NCBI GenBank assembly: GCA_035578155.1
Contig: JAPWDM010000008.1
Span: 6,937,847-7,001,846, forward strand
Direction of reading: 5' to 3'
DNA length: 64,000 bases
From: Brachynemurus nebulosus
Taxonomy: Eukaryota; Arthropoda; Insecta; Neuroptera; Myrmeleontidae
Shown here: positions 1 through 13,411 of the stretch, in pieces
How the letters are laid out: every line of letters begins with the position of its first letter
Numbering within the stretch: position 1 is the first letter of the stretch
Notes under the pieces: model-generated
The model's database searches: none
What the model was told of the DNA's origin: nothing
Seen by the model: only the letters and a program-made list of their open reading frames with translations
Program-made: the position numbers and the translations under genes

Positions 1-310
1 TTACAAAATAAATATTTACTACGTCTTTATTTTTTCTCAAATTATTATTCAGAAAAAATGGTATTTTGCTCTTATAGAAGAAGACATTATATAAAAGTAA
101 ATACAATCTAGGGAAACTAGTTATCTTTAGGGGGTTACTTTTAACGGAAAAACGGTATTACTTTGCACTTACTCAAAGTTGATTTTGGAGACACAGGACA
201 ACTTACTTTTTGTACCTTTGTTACATATTATATGTTTGTAATTCTCCCTACATTTTTAAATAATTCACAGTTGAGAGATTTACTTTGTGAAACTCCATTT
301 TAAATATTGA

Positions 311-784
311 AAAATATTTAAAGTTCGATTACTTGGTCTATTTCACGAATTAAAAGTTATTTTTACTGAACGCGTTTTCAACCTTTCGGTCATCCTCAGA
401 GTAGAAAGATGAAAATAATTAATGGGAATTTATAGGTAAGAATTTTGGACACCCCTATTTTAGTTTTCATAAACAGGTCATTTATCTGAACAGTCATATT
501 ATTAGGTAAAAATAAAAATTTTTTCATATCGGTACCTACAAACTGGTTTAATTGCTTTCTTCTTTACGTACGTATATTTAGTTGCTTCGATACAAAAATT
601 TTATGGGTTTTCTCAATTCAATAATATTACACCCCTCCTATATATCTTTCTTACCTATAAATTCCCATTAATTATTTTCATCTTTCTACTCTGAGGATGA
701 CCGAAAGGTTGAAAACGCGTTCAGTAAGTAAAAATAACTTTTAATTCGTGAAATAGACAAAGTAATCGAACTTTAAATATTTTT
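311..784. repeat. Foldback repeat with about 130-bp arms
   Basis: The left arm 311-440 is the inverse of 650-784, including landmarks such as GAACGCGTTTTCAACC against GGTTGAAAACGCGTTC. The right arm has a short insertion next to TCAGTAAG. The 209-base centre (441-649) is unique. No protein is visible and no target duplication could be fixed. Probably a foldback or MITE-type element. Confidence 0.7.
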
Positions 785-1449
785 CTCTACATTTTTCTTA
801 AATTTTATAGATTCAGTTTCTTCAGTCTTTAAAATAAAATTGGAACAACATAATAAAGTGACATTGGACCTGGACTGTACTTTTCATAAAACAATATGTA
901 ATAAAAATGTTTCATATAGGTACATGTTTTTTTTGTGCGGACTGTAATTATTAATTGAATCAAAATACATACATAATAAAGACCTGCGACTGAGACTGAA
1001 CTGAACGTACATGTAAAGATCAAGTCACTGTGCCGACAGTGATACTCTTCACCCCTCTATTTCCCCCGCTCATGTACATTGTATCTTGTGAGTGTAGTAT
1101 GTTCGCATGTGAACTACTTAATTGATTAATGATTTCTTAATGATTTTTGATTAGTTGGCCGTGATTTGCAGTTTATTATTAAAATAAAACGAGTATATGT
1201 CAAAGTGTGAGCTGCTTGCCCGCTTGGGCCTGGGCCCCACTGATCTTGCCCGTCAATATGTATATATGTGTTCGCGCTTATCAAACCATTCTCATCACCA
1301 ATTATATGGGCATTTATTAAATAAAATTTAATTTCAATTAATAAATAATTTTTTGAGATAAAAAAAATTCAATTATTTATTTCGTATGTTTTGTTCAGTG
1401 AGACGCGCATATGATGAATTTTATGTTTATAATAGAATTTTTTTTGGTT

Positions 1450-1556
1450 CTAGCGAATTTCCAGAATGGAAATTCAGCTATTACGCTCACTTACATGGTG
1501 CAACTTGAGCCCGGGACTATGACCAAAACTTGTTTTGAGGTCCCTGTAAGTCGAAA
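1450..1556 (+). repeat. End fragment of the GCGAATTTCC repeat family
   Basis: It contains TAGCGAATTTCCAGAATGG, then CTTGAGCCCGGGACTATG and GAGGTCCCTG. It matches the left ends of the copies at 54064 and 54676. A matching right portion (GATAACTCTCGAACGAAAC, ACGAAATTTGGTGA) lies at about 2470-2540. The two pieces are separated by two TA-flanked MITEs (1571-2024 and 2039-2446). Confidence 0.65.
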
Positions 1557-1570
1557 ATGACATACATATA

Positions 1571-2024
1571 CTGTATGAGTTTTTCGAGAGTTGCCATTTC
1601 GATTACAACCAAACCGTTGATTTAATCGAAAAATTGTTCAAATAAGAGTTGTAGATATCGACGGAGGCAACCGATTGTTATAGCCGGGAGCTTTATAGCT
1701 CTTATGGTTTTCGAGCTATGATACAAACTTATAGATTTTTAAATGAGACTGTATATTAATTTTTCGATAAAACTGATCTAATGCATTAATTAACAACATA
1801 AATGAGCAAAAAAATTTGTTTTACTCAAGTTTAATTTTTTAATTTTTCTTTAATTTATCAGTTAGCCGGTAAAAATATGCATATGTACTTGAGGCTACTT
1901 CAACCGATAGTGTTTTGGTTGGTTACATTTCCATTACATCCAAGAAAATAACTTTTTCTAGTACCATTTCTATCATAAAAATTTGATTGTAATAGAAATG
2001 GCAACTCTCAAAAAACTCACGTGG
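1571..2024. mobile_element. TA-flanked MITE (GAGTTTTTCGAGAGTTGCC family), intact copy
   Basis: Termini CTGTATGAGTTTTTCGAG and the inverse CTCAAAAAACTCACGTGG are flanked by TA on both sides (1569-1570, 2025-2026), 454 bp. It has no ORF. A second copy at 15955-16895 carries an internal insertion, so this copy serves as its empty site. TA duplication suggests mobilisation by a Tc1/mariner-type transposase (inference). Confidence 0.8.
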
Positions 2025-2038
2025 TATGTATTACTTTA

Positions 2039-2446
2039 CAACTCTAAGAAAAAAGTAAAGGTAATAAAATTTTGAAAAAAATATGATTGGTTAAAAAAGA
2101 TGACAAGGATAAAAAAGCAGCTTGTACAGTGACAGTTTAATTTAGTTATCTCTCTCACACAAAAATGTGACAAACAAAGTTGGATTTACATAGCTAAAAA
2201 AAACTTCATAATTCAAAAAGTCAAATGAATGTATATAATTTTTAAAACTATTGATTTAGATTATAATTTAACATTTCTAAATCGTATTTTGTATTGCCAT
2301 ATTCTATTTTGAACTGAAAAGTAATATTTTTATGAATGTTACTGCAAGAGGGTAGTTTCGTACTGAAAATAATTTATTTCATTTTTTTGCTATAGTGTAA
2401 ATCCAACTTGTAAAATTTTATTACGTTTACTTTTTTCTTAGAGTTG
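2039..2446. mobile_element. TA-flanked MITE with about 33-bp inverted ends
   Basis: CAACTCTAAGAAAAAAGTAA at the left is matched by the inverse TTACTTTTTTCTTAGAGTTG region at the right, with TA at 2037-2038 and 2447-2448; 408 bp. No coding capacity. It sits 14 bases from the preceding MITE, inside a split copy of the GCGAATTTCC family. Confidence 0.75.
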
Positions 2447-3860
2447 TAGGATTATATGTATTTATGTGTTTGCGCGATAACTCTCGAACGAAACATTCTG
2501 TTTTTTTACGAAATTTGGTGAAATCTTGGATGAGTTCATTTTCAAGAAGAGTCAGCACCATCTGAACTCCGCTCTAATTTTTTCTTATTCGCACAATAAT
2601 TAACTATATAACCACCAGCTCCCTGACTATAGTCCCTACCATAAAACAACATGTGCTGAAGGTGTATGCCAAATTTGAAGTCGAGTCGATAAATAGAACT
2701 CGAGATATCATGTTGACCAGCTTGAAAAATAATGTAGTTTCAAGAAAAATGCATTTAAAGTTTTGGAGTATAATATCTTACACCGAAACCTACTGCAGTA
2801 AAATAATTATAACTTGATAAATTTTCAAAAATTTTAAATTTCCTTTTGAGAACACATTTTTAAAGGTCTTTGCTTTCAGAAAATGCAACAAAAAAATTGA
2901 ATTTTAAAAAATTCTAGACTAGAATATTGTCTTAAAAAGAACTTTGATATTTTGATAAAATTCAACCAGATGTAATAACTGAAAAAGTAATTTTAGGCGT
3001 GTGGTGTACCCTTAAAAATTATTCAAAATTTCATTCCAGACCAGTTTTTTGTTATGATTATTATAATTTCAGTAAAAAGAATCGACAGAACACCATTAAA
3101 AACCTATAATTAATTTAATAACTTCAAAAATATTAATAATAGAGAAGAAGAAGCCAACAGCGAGTCCCATGACGATGAAAGAATTTAGAGTTTGTCTCCA
3201 TTCCATAATATACTCCATTTCAAATACAATTGAGCATGAGTCATCATTAAAAAATTAAATAATTCTTATATTCGAAACAAATTAATCTTCTATTTTTTCT
3301 ACAAATTGCAGATTTAAAATTTACGTTTTTGCAACAATGAAAGGGGTAGAGCTAAGAAAACGGGAATTCCTTAAATTCGTTAGTGATGAATTATGGTTAA
3401 ATTTAAGTGAAATAGATCATATATATACATTTACTTAATCTATTCCTCCCCACTTTCTGAAATGACTTGCTGAAATTTTTTTGTCAGATCATTATGTACG
3501 TTATAAAGTTATATATTTGTAATTTTTATTTTAATATATATTGACATATTGAAAATGAAAAAAAGCAAACATAAATTTGAGCGCGCACTCACAGAAATTG
3601 GTATCTTACAGTTTGTGAAAATACAATTTTTTTGAGTCCCAAAAAAAAGAAATCTCGGAATATAAAAATGTTTTTGGTGATAGAAATCGCATGTTTTGGA
3701 ATTTAGTTTTTTTTTTTTATTTGCGGTGCATGAGAGCACGCGTTTAGCACCATAAAGCACAACATTTTTTTTTTTAGAAAAGAGACAACTGCGAGCGTAA
3801 CTAACTTTATGTTGAAAAATAGTTGTTGGCTACAAAATAATTTTTTTCCGGATTTAGCTT

Positions 3861-4686
3861 CATGAATCTCAAGCTGGCAGCTCCAGCTAATTAATCGTGT
3901 AATTGTTGCTTCTTTAAAATTCAAAGTTATTCATGAAGATAATGTTGAAAGGATCAGTTCTGAATTTTTTTATAATTTTTGGGGTGGTTTTGGAAGAGGT
4001 TAGAGGCCCAGAGTTGTAAAAAGATAGCCTCAGCTGGCTCTCTTTTGTTTATAATTAATCGTGTAATTGTTGCTTCTCTGAAATTCAAAGTTATTTGCGT
4101 AGAGAATGCCGAGAAGATCATTTTTGATTTTTTTTTATAATTTTTGGGGTAGTTCTGGTAGAGGTTAGAGGCCCAGAGTTGCAAAAGATGGCCTCCGCTG
4201 GCTTTCTTTTGTTTACAAGTAATCGTGTAATTATTGTTTCTCTAAAATTCGAAGTTATTTACGTAGAGAATGCTGAAAGGATCAGCTCTGAATTTTTTTA
4301 TAATTTTTGGGGTGATTTTGGTGGAGTTTAGAAGCCAAGAACTGTTTAAAAGAGCCTATAAACAGTTCTTAGCTTCTAAACTCCACTAAAACTACCCCAA
4401 AAATTATAAAAAAAAATCAGAGATGATCTTCTCGACATTCTCTACGTAAATAACTTTGAATTTCAGAGAAGCAATAATTACACGATTAATTATAAAAAAA
4501 AAAAAAAGCCAGCGGAGGCTATCTTTTTACAACTCTGGGCCTCTAACCTCTTCCAAAACCACCCCAAAAATTATAAAAAAATTCAGAGCTGATCCTTTCA
4601 ACATTCTCTTCATGAATAACTTTGAATTTTAGAGAAGCAACAATTACACGATTAATTAGCTGGAGCTGCCAGCTTGAGATTCATTT
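3861..4686. repeat. Foldback element built of about 165-bp repeated units
   Basis: Three direct copies of a roughly 165-bp unit (AATCGTGTAATTRTTGYTTC ... TATAATTTTTGGGGT) are followed by the same material inverted. They meet at a hairpin around 4337-4370 (AAGAACTGTTT / AACAGTTCTT). The outer ends match, CATGAATCTCAAGCTGGCAG against CTGCCAGCTTGAGATTCAT. Open frames here on the minus strand are repeat translations, not genes. Confidence 0.75.
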
Positions 4687-4728
4687 TAGCTTCTATTATT
4701 TACGACACAAGACTAGCACCGATTTATA

Positions 4729-4964
4729 ACTTGGGCCTTTTTACTTGGCAGTGCGCAGTAAACGAATTTAACACGAACATCTAATAGTAGGTAATAAAAG
4801 AGGGAACGAAAAAGAACAATATGTTTGTTAAAAAGGCGTCTCTTTTTAATATGATTTAAACCTAGATATTTTTCAGATGTTTATTGTCTCTTACTTGTAA
4901 TGTATTTTCAAATATATCTATCTGTATCATGCGCGGAGTTACTGCCAAGTAAAAAGGCCCGAGC
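4729..4964. mobile_element. TA-flanked MITE, 236 bp
   Basis: A perfect 20-bp inverted end, GGGCCTTTTTACTTGGCAGT, lies at 4733-4752 and 4941-4960. The pairing extends imperfectly to TA at 4727-4728 and 4965-4966. No ORF. Confidence 0.8.
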
Positions 4965-5422
4965 TATACTTCGTAAATGTAAAGGCAGATTGATTGTACA
5001 CTTTTAATCAAAATGAAGCTACATAATTATTTACCACCAACAAATTCCGTATTTTTGAGTTAATTGTTTAAAAATCTGTAAATCCGCAATCCACCCAAAA
5101 AAATTACTTTTAAGACTTTATTAGCAAATTTCAAAAAAGACAAAAAATTAATGTACTGTGTTATTTACTAGTATGGCTTTATTTAACAAGTGGTTTATAT
5201 ACATATGTATAATACATGTTATTATATAAAATTAATTCATTTGTTACTGATACACTTCCGTTTAAACGCCCCTCCGTACGCCGACCGTTCGTTTGGCAGC
5301 CACTGTTTACTAATTCTCAGTTCACCCAACCATATGTAGTTGTTGTATGCACATATTACGAGTATAAGCAAACCCGATGGGAAGGGGATTATTTATATAC
5401 AATATACAATTACTAGTAGATA

Positions 5423-6017
5423 CAGTGTGTTTCATAAAGTTCATTCCAAATGGAAAAATTTTTACTATATGTGGTTTTTTTTTTTTTTCAAAAATATTAT
5501 TTTTGAACTTGTTACTTTTTTAATGGCAGCAAGCGCGATTTTTTCGAAAGGCGCAGGCGATTGAATAAACAGAACTGGAGATATCATGTCGCGATCAACT
5601 TGAAAAATGTAGTTTCAAGAATAATGCATTTAAAGTTTTGAAGTAGAATACCTGATACCAGATCCTACCGTATTAAAATGGCTATAACTTTGTCAATTTT
5701 CAAAATTTTTAAATTTCCGTTTGAGGACACATTTTTTAAAGGTCTGTAGTTTCAAAACAAAAGTTCCGGGGTTATATTTGAATTCTCCGTAAAAAATTGC
5801 TTTCAAAATGTACAAACAAAAGTACCGAACTTGTGTTACCAGTAAAGAAATTATTGGAATTATGTGTTTTTTGACTATAACTCCAAAAAATTCCTGGAAT
5901 TTGGAAAGTTTGTAGATAGCATTTAACGGCGTGTCTAATACTTTTCCATAACTCGTCTAGTGTATGTCTCACCGTTTACAAGGTTCCCATGCTGACAGTT
6001 TTATTAGGGACACCTTG
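5423..6017. mobile_element. Mariner-like remnant, about 595 bp
   Basis: Left end TACAGTGTGTTTCATAAAG and right end TATTAGGGACACCTTGTA form imperfect inverted termini of mariner type, flanked by TA. The interior shares a segment (5555-5770) with 2656-2880. A 66-codon minus-strand frame inside has no recognisable DDE motif. Confidence 0.5.
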
Positions 6018-6774
6018 TAGTATATGGATAAGAGAGCATAAATATGTATTTAATTCTCTTATTAAATAAAGTGTCTCCCTCCATTTTCTCTATACTTAGT
6101 CTCCGGTAACGTGATAAAATATACGATTTCATTAACTATCTCAAAATAGTAGATAATTATGCATATTTTCTGTAATAAATTTATTACTGAATTAATTTAA
6201 AAGCTATACGTAGCTAAAAATATAAAATGTACTGTTTAGAGACTTCACTGAGATTCTACATAGATTTAACTACTAAACCAGAATTGATTTGGGCATGAAT
6301 GGCCAAAAATATTCCCACAGTTTTATATATTGTACTAATTATAAAATTTCATATATTATTGCCATCTGAAAATCCGGCCAATCTGGACTTTTTCATCATT
6401 TCCATAGTTGTATAGCCGACTAGAAAAAGTATTCAAGTTAATGTGATATAAAACACGAAATTGAAGATCAAGTTAGAGGTGTTGACGGTAATTTGAATAT
6501 ATTTTCAAATATTATAATAGAAATTATAGTAAACATTTAATAATTAATATAAACACTGAATTTTTTGATATAAAATTAATTTTGTTCGTCAAGATTTTCA
6601 ATTTTTAGAGAATATTATCTCATAATATTTTATCTTAATATTTTAGATACTAATTGAAAACATTTAAAAAAGATATTAGAACTTCAAAAGGTGATTATTT
6701 TAAATAAAGCATTTCATTAATACGAAATTAAAGTATGTGGAAAAAATTTATTTGAATAATTATTGGGATTTTTA

Positions 6775-6922
6775 AGGTTCCGTAGTTTTTTAAGAAAAAA
6801 AATACAAGGATCATTCACGTTCGTCCGTCTATTATAGATGTTTTTCTCAAAAATTATGTAACGGTACTGCCATATATCACCAATAAACGATTAGAAAAAG
6901 TAGGGGTCAGTTTAGTCCAAAG

Positions 6923-7002
<80 letters not shown>

Positions 7003-7818
7003 CATTTCAGATACAATATTGATCATGAGTTTTCGTTAAAAAATTAAATAATTCTTATATTCGAAACAAATCAATCTTCTATTCTTTTCTAAAAACAAAC
7101 TGCAAATTTAAAATTTACGTAAATGCAATAATGAACGAGATAAAGCCAAGAAAACGTAAATTATTTAAATTCAAAGTGACGAAACATGGTTAAATTTAAT
7201 TGAAATGAACTATAGGTATATTGTGTAAGGTAAGGTATCATTTCAAAGATCAACCTCTAAGGACTTAAGAAATTTTTCTGAAAATTTTTTGTCTAGCGAT
7301 TTTAATATAACTCAAAGTTTGTTAGAAATGACCGTTTCCGTCCCCGAGATCTTCTATAGGTTTTTGTAAAACTAAAATTTGAGCTGTAGTAGTTGTTGAA
7401 AAAAATTACAGCCGACCTTCGTTATGAGTCCGCCGATTTATATTTCTGTTGTAAACATCTCGCTCTATGACCGAAAAAAAATTTCATTTCAATCTCTCGT
7501 TATGAGACCGGAACATTGGCGTTGATGTTTAATGAAAACGATGCTATTCAGGTATATTTTGTTTATATGTACCAATTGATAATTAGTACAATCTGCCAGA
7601 TAAAGTTTGTAACATCATTTGCGCCACGAACGAAAACAAAACTTGTTTTGTCCCAACTACATTTCTATTATATAAACAAACCTACCTATAAAAAAATTCT
7701 TTTTTCTTCACGAAGTACCTAAATAAAAATAATTTTATTTCATCTATTGACTATTCACTGTAGTATTGGTACGAAACCCTAATTGTGCGAGTCTGACTGT
7801 CCCTTGGGTGATTTTTTT
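6775..7818 (+). mobile_element. Dispersed insect repeat with GGTTCCGTA / GAAACCCT ends
   Basis: It opens with AAGGTTCCGTAGTTTTTTAAG and closes with ACGAAACCCTAATTGTGCGA, resembling a repeat with GGTTCCG...CGGAACCCT ends common in insects. The TA microsatellite at 6925-6999 lies inside. No ORF of note. Confidence 0.4.
6925..6999. repeat. (AT)n microsatellite
   Basis: An uninterrupted AT dinucleotide tract of about 75 bp. Confidence 0.98.
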
Positions 7819-7976
7819 AATATAGTTATAACGACTTGAAAATTAAGTAAATCGTGATTTCTTCAGTTTTTAAAAAAAATATATATAATTTGGAAAATTT
7901 TAAATTAATTGTTGGTCGTATTTACACTAAAGAATATGAAAAAAAAAATACCCCTGTCGCAGCATCCTGCATAACA

Positions 7977-8496
<520 letters not shown>

Positions 8497-8626
8497 AAAT
8501 TAAAACTTACTCCTTTCCATTCGTAATTAGCACTATGTATAAAACAAGATTATGTAAAAAAAAAAATCCGAGCAAATAATTTTGACCACGCATGTACCAA
8601 TTCATTCTGGACTATACAGTCATACA

Positions 8627-8826
8627 AAGGGCCGGATTTACTCTTAGTACCGCCCTGTACACTGAAAAATGCCGCCCCTGACAAAAATTTTAAAAAAATT
8701 TCTTATTAGCTTTTGTATCAAAAAATAAGTGATGACCAAAAAAAAAAAGCCAAATTGTCACGAATGTTCCTAATTTTGCCGCCCGGGACCAGTGCTCCGC
8801 ATGCCCATAGTGTAAATCCAGCACTG
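8627..8826. mobile_element. hAT-type MITE with 8-bp target duplication, 200 bp
   Basis: GTCATACA is duplicated at 8619-8626 and 8827-8834. Ends are AAGGGCCGGATTTAC and the inverse GTAAATCCAGCACTG. Size and ends resemble the element at 46750-46950. No ORF. Confidence 0.8.
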
Positions 8827-9307
8827 GTCATACAAAATATCGTAATAGATATAATGTAAATGTTATTGGTTATAAAAATTTCAAACAGACGCCACACGTA
8901 TGAATGAAATATTTGTCGTTTAAATGGACGGTTTGTCAAGTGTCAGAATCAGAATTTTTATTAGTGTGTACGTCATGTCATTAGGAACTTTGTGCAATTT
9001 TCACTGAATATAACTGCCATAAATAATTCTTGTACAATATTTTTATGTGAAAATTAATTTTTTTTCAAAATTTTCAAACACCGTTCTCATTATCCACTTG
9101 ATATCGTTCTGTTAATTGCGTCACAACCGTAGATACAGGGTGAGTGTTTTGAGAGTTACTTGATTTATAGCTACCGTTGCGTTGAGGGGCACTCGATTAC
9201 TGTAACCAGAAGCTTCATAGCTCCTTTAGTTTTTGAGTTATAATGGAAATTTATATTTTTTTTTTAAATTGAGATAGGTATATGCTTAAAAAATGTTTTT
9301 TTTTAAA

Positions 9308-11906
9308 TCTATTATATAAACGAGAAATACCACTCATTCACTCACTCATCTATATAGAAATCTCCAAAACTACAATAGCTACAAACTTGAAATTTGGCAT
9401 GTAGGTCCCTGTTGGGTCGTAGGCGCTCGCTAAGAACGGGTTTTGCAAAATTTTTTGTCTAACCGTCGAAATTTACGAAAAACCGTAAGATATTAATTTT
9501 TTATTACTGTAATACAGCAGTCTGTGGCCAATTTATCAAAAAATCATAAAAATTTTAGATAGTTGCTAAGTAATTGTAATTTGAGATTTTTGTATATAAG
9601 TATTAATAAATATTCCTAGAGATACTATCAATAATATTTTTACCTGTGACTACTATGAAATTACTTATTTACTGTGCAAAATACTATTTGTATCCAATAT
9701 GGTTTTATTGGGATATTGTAATAATCTGAAATTTTGTAATCAAATATTTTACTAATTTATCATAGAAGATGAAGGATTAAAAATAATAATTCAACATTCT
9801 TCCGTAGAATAAATTGTTTCTTTATTTTCTCTATAAAAGATACCGAAAAATTTTTGGAAAAAAGAGAAAATAAAGAAACAGTTTATTCTACGGAAGAATG
9901 TAGAATTATTATTTTTAAACCTTCATCTCCTATGATAAATTAGTAAAATATTTGGGAATCTTAGGTTAAAAAATTTCAAACTATTTGTATCCTTTAAAGA
10001 AAATAGACAACTGGACTGTCCAGTTATCATCAATTGGCATGTGTGTCTGCTCTTCTCAGCAAATTCCATAAAAATGAAATTTCCATCGGGCCGGTCTCGG
10101 TCATCCTGATATTAAAAATGAAATATGGACTTTACTTATCTGTCTTCAGTAGTTTCGAGAAAACGGTAGCAGGTATCAAAAAAATGATATAACAAAACTA
10201 TAGGTAAAATTGGTATAAGAATCCAAAAAAAAGACGATAAAAGTTGAAGTTATCCTGTAGGACCTGAGAACCCCCAAGAAAGCCCAAAGTAAGCAACTGG
10301 ACGTATCGTTACCAAATTTTTGGCTCTCCAAAGAAACCCAAAATAAATGGCTGAACGAATCTTGACAAAATTTTTCTCAAATAGTACTGAGTTTCTGAAA
10401 AACGACATGAGGATAAAACCCCCCCGTGAGCTTTGCGGACCCAAAAAACCCTCCAAATAAACGACCAAACGGATCTTATCCAAATTTTTCTCAAATATTA
10501 CAGAAATTCCGAAATAAATTAATGTGAATTCTGAAATATTCTCCAGACCCTGGGATCTCAAAATGTCTCACAAATTACAGTTCTCTTGAAATTATCACTA
10601 TGCATATCTAACTACCTACGATAAGATCTCAAGGTATGGAAATTAGACATGTTATTGAAATATGAATATAGCCAATTCAGAATATTTGATTTGAAATTAA
10701 GGTGAAGTTGGAATGAATCATCCAGCGCTATCGAATTAAACAACTCTATACTCTAATTAAACTACTTGACTCATTTTGATAAAATTTTATGAAAATTAGA
10801 CGTACTATAAAAATATGAATATGACTTGAAAATATGAATAATATTTTTGTGTCGTCGAGCGAGCGAAGCGAAGCACATAAGGAACTGATTTTGTACAAAA
10901 TTTCAAAATATCAAATTTAAATGGACGTGTGGTCACATTGTCCGTCAGTTACATCAAACAGAGAGCGAATTAAAAAACTGAAGAAATTTGACAATTTTTA
11001 CTCAAGTACTGTTGAGATCTCTGTGAAAGATGAAACTGACGTTAAAATGATTTCCTGGGGCCTTGGTGCCTTGAAGGGCCTAAAATAGACGCAATTCTAA
11101 GACTGTTGGTATAGTAACTATACTAAGTTCTTACGGTGCGGAAATTAGCCATGCTAATAAAATATGAAGATAGTCATTTTAGAGTCATTGGGCGAGCAGG
11201 GTCAAGTGCTATAAATAATTGATTTTGCACAGAATTTTGGAATATATGATTGAATTGACCTATATAAATTTTACCTATAATTCAGATAATTTTATGCAAG
11301 TGAAACCGCGGGTCTCAGCTATATGCATATATATCTATTTTAAGATCATTGGACGAACGGAGCGAAACACTAGAAGAAACTGATTTTATAAAGAAATTTA
11401 GAATATTTAATTTAAATGTAAAGTGACATCAAAATTAACCCCCAGCACTATCTAATAGAATTAAGATTAAACGGTTGGATTTTGAAAATATTTTATGAAA
11501 ATTAAATATGCTATGGAAATATGAATACGGTTAATTTAGGGTTATTAGGCGAGAATTATGCTCAGAATTTTAGAATATCAAATTTGAATGAACCTCGAGG
11601 TCAGAATTGTCCGTCAAGGCCATCAAATAAGCCCCAAATTAATTGTGATATTAAAATTGTCCCCTGCTATCTTGGTGCCCCAATCAAGGCTTAAAATGGA
11701 AATACTCCTAAAACTACCTATTGATACGGGTATCTAGCTACATAAGGGTGCGGAATTTAGCCATGCTATTGAAATATGCAGATTGCTACTTTAGAATCGT
11801 TTGACGAGCGGAGCCAGGTATTATTTCCGAATATCTAATTTAAAATTGATCATTTGACCAATAGTTAAGATAATTTTACGTGGATGAAACCACGGGTCAC
11901 AGCTAG
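9308..11906 (+). mobile_element. Non-autonomous Helitron, 2.6 kb
   Basis: The 5' end TCTATTATATAAACGAG follows an A at 9307 and the 3' end CTAG at 11903-11906 precedes a T, the A^T insertion rule of Helitrons. About 10 bases before CTAG is a hairpin, CGTGG-ATGAAA-CCACG. There are no inverted termini and no target duplication. The interior has repeated AATATGAATATGG-type and CCAATTTTTCTCAAAT-type segments and no Rep/helicase ORF. A truncated reverse copy lies at 20016-20450. The 103-codon minus frame at 10250-10561 is not recognisable as a gene. Confidence 0.8.
9741..9953. repeat. Palindromic repeat inside the Helitron
   Basis: Arms 9741-9838 and about 9866-9953 are near-perfect inverses (for example CATTCTTCCGTAGAATAAA against its complement). 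A 27-base centre contains AAAATTTTT. It looks like a foldback inserted in the Helitron. Confidence 0.75.
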
Positions 11907-13292
11907 TTTGTATATATGATTCAAAAGTACCAGTAAATGCTCACATTTCCATTATTTTTGCTCATTTTGCTAACTTTAATTTTTTGTACTGATAAAAATA
12001 AAACGTACATGCATAACTGTCATTTAAACTATAGTGAGGTTAAATATACTAATGTAAGAAAATTAAAAACGTAAATAATTGTCAATGAATTAATGAATAT
12101 GGATGAAATTATTAAAGTCTCAGTTAATTACTTAAAATGATAAATAATATTTTAATTTTATTTATTTTACTAAAATTTAAGGCGTGACATGTATATTTTA
12201 AAATACAAGCTACCTGTTGTGCTATCTATTAATTACTAATTTGTTTCCTGGATAAAAAAAAAAAAAAAAAAAAAAAAAGTTTATACAAATACGTATTTTC
12301 TTGCCACAAAATTAATAAATTTAAGAAAAATTCTAAAAATATACTTGGAAAAAATAGCATATTATACACCGAGGAACTAAAGTATGACTTTTAATCCCGA
12401 GTATAAAGTTTATTGTTAGGGGGTCTGTAAAAGTCCTAGGACAACAATTCACAAGGGATCAAAAAGAAATTGTATGAAATAATATTATATAAAGTATACT
12501 TTGGATAAATCAATCAAATTGGGTAACTGCTTGTCTTTATCTAGGAGTTTGAATTTTTTTATTATTTTCAATTACCTATCAACGCAGTTTATGTTAAATT
12601 TCACTTGCAGATTGGTGATGCCCTGTAAATTCTGCTTATTGATTAATTTAAAAGCCGGGGCAGAAGTATTTTTACTCCTTTGGGACTAAAAGTGAACACT
12701 TTACTCGCTATTATAAGGGACTAAATCATGTGTTTTAAGTCGATAATTTAGCTGTAATAAAAATCGTAACTCTCAAAAAACTCAACCTGTATAACTATAA
12801 TACAAATCTACTCTATAAAAATACGTGACTACTTTATACAATATGTACCTACATACATATAATCGAGAATTTGCTAAATACTATGTGCTGCGCAATTATA
12901 CTTTAAGCTAGATACTACCATTTTTAGCAAGTGGTTGGAAATATAAACGTTCTGTATTTATTTTATTTAATAAGTTTCGATCGTTTTACAAATAATTTTT
13001 ACTTTATATAGCTTTTTTTTTCTCATTTTAAAACAACATTTATACATGTATGTACTTAGCTAATTCAAATTGATTCATTAAAATTCTATAGTGATCGCGC
13101 ATACAGCAGCAAAGTACACTACTTACACGCCATACTGAAAACTAACAGTGCACTTTTTTTCCGTGCAATCATTATTGTGTTGTTACAATGAGTGATAAAG
13201 TCTCAAGTAAGGCGAATATAGGTTGGTTATGAATTTAGTTATTCTCTTTTGAAGAGCTAGGTTACAGATAATTGTTTTATTTCTTCTATAAC

Positions 13293-13375
13293 GTAAAAGC
13301 CCCTATACCGGAACACTATTTTTAGGTGTGTAATTAAACTGGCTTATAAAAATTGACAAATAATAAATTTCTTTT
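13293..13375 (+). repeat. One-ended fragment of the GTAAAAGCCCC family
   Basis: GTAAAAGCCCCTATACCGG and about 60 following bases match the left end of the element at 57956-58980 almost exactly. No partner end is nearby. Confidence 0.75.
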
Positions 13376-13411
13376 TTGTATGATTTTTTCATACAAATTT
13401 TTAGTGTAATA

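Larger units (their letters stand above)
9136..12789. mobile_element. TA-flanked inverted-terminal element, 3.65 kb, hosting a Helitron
   Basis: CAGGGTGAGTGTTTTGAGAG at the left end is inverted as CTCTCAAAAAACTCAACCTG at the right, with TA on both sides (9134-9135, 12790-12791). The left sub-terminal sequence (near ATTACTGTAACCAGAAGC) is a diverged relative of the 1571-2024 MITE. Most of its length is an inserted Helitron (9308-11906), so the original element was about 1.05 kb. No transposase seen. Confidence 0.75.

Noticed and set aside
5772..5972. 66-codon minus frame in a mariner-like remnant
   Set aside because: No mariner signature (no DD34D residues or WVPHEL-like motif) can be seen.
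10250..10561. 103-codon minus frame
   Set aside because: Part of the repetitive interior of the Helitron; built from repeated ATT-TTTCTCAAAT segments, with no domain.
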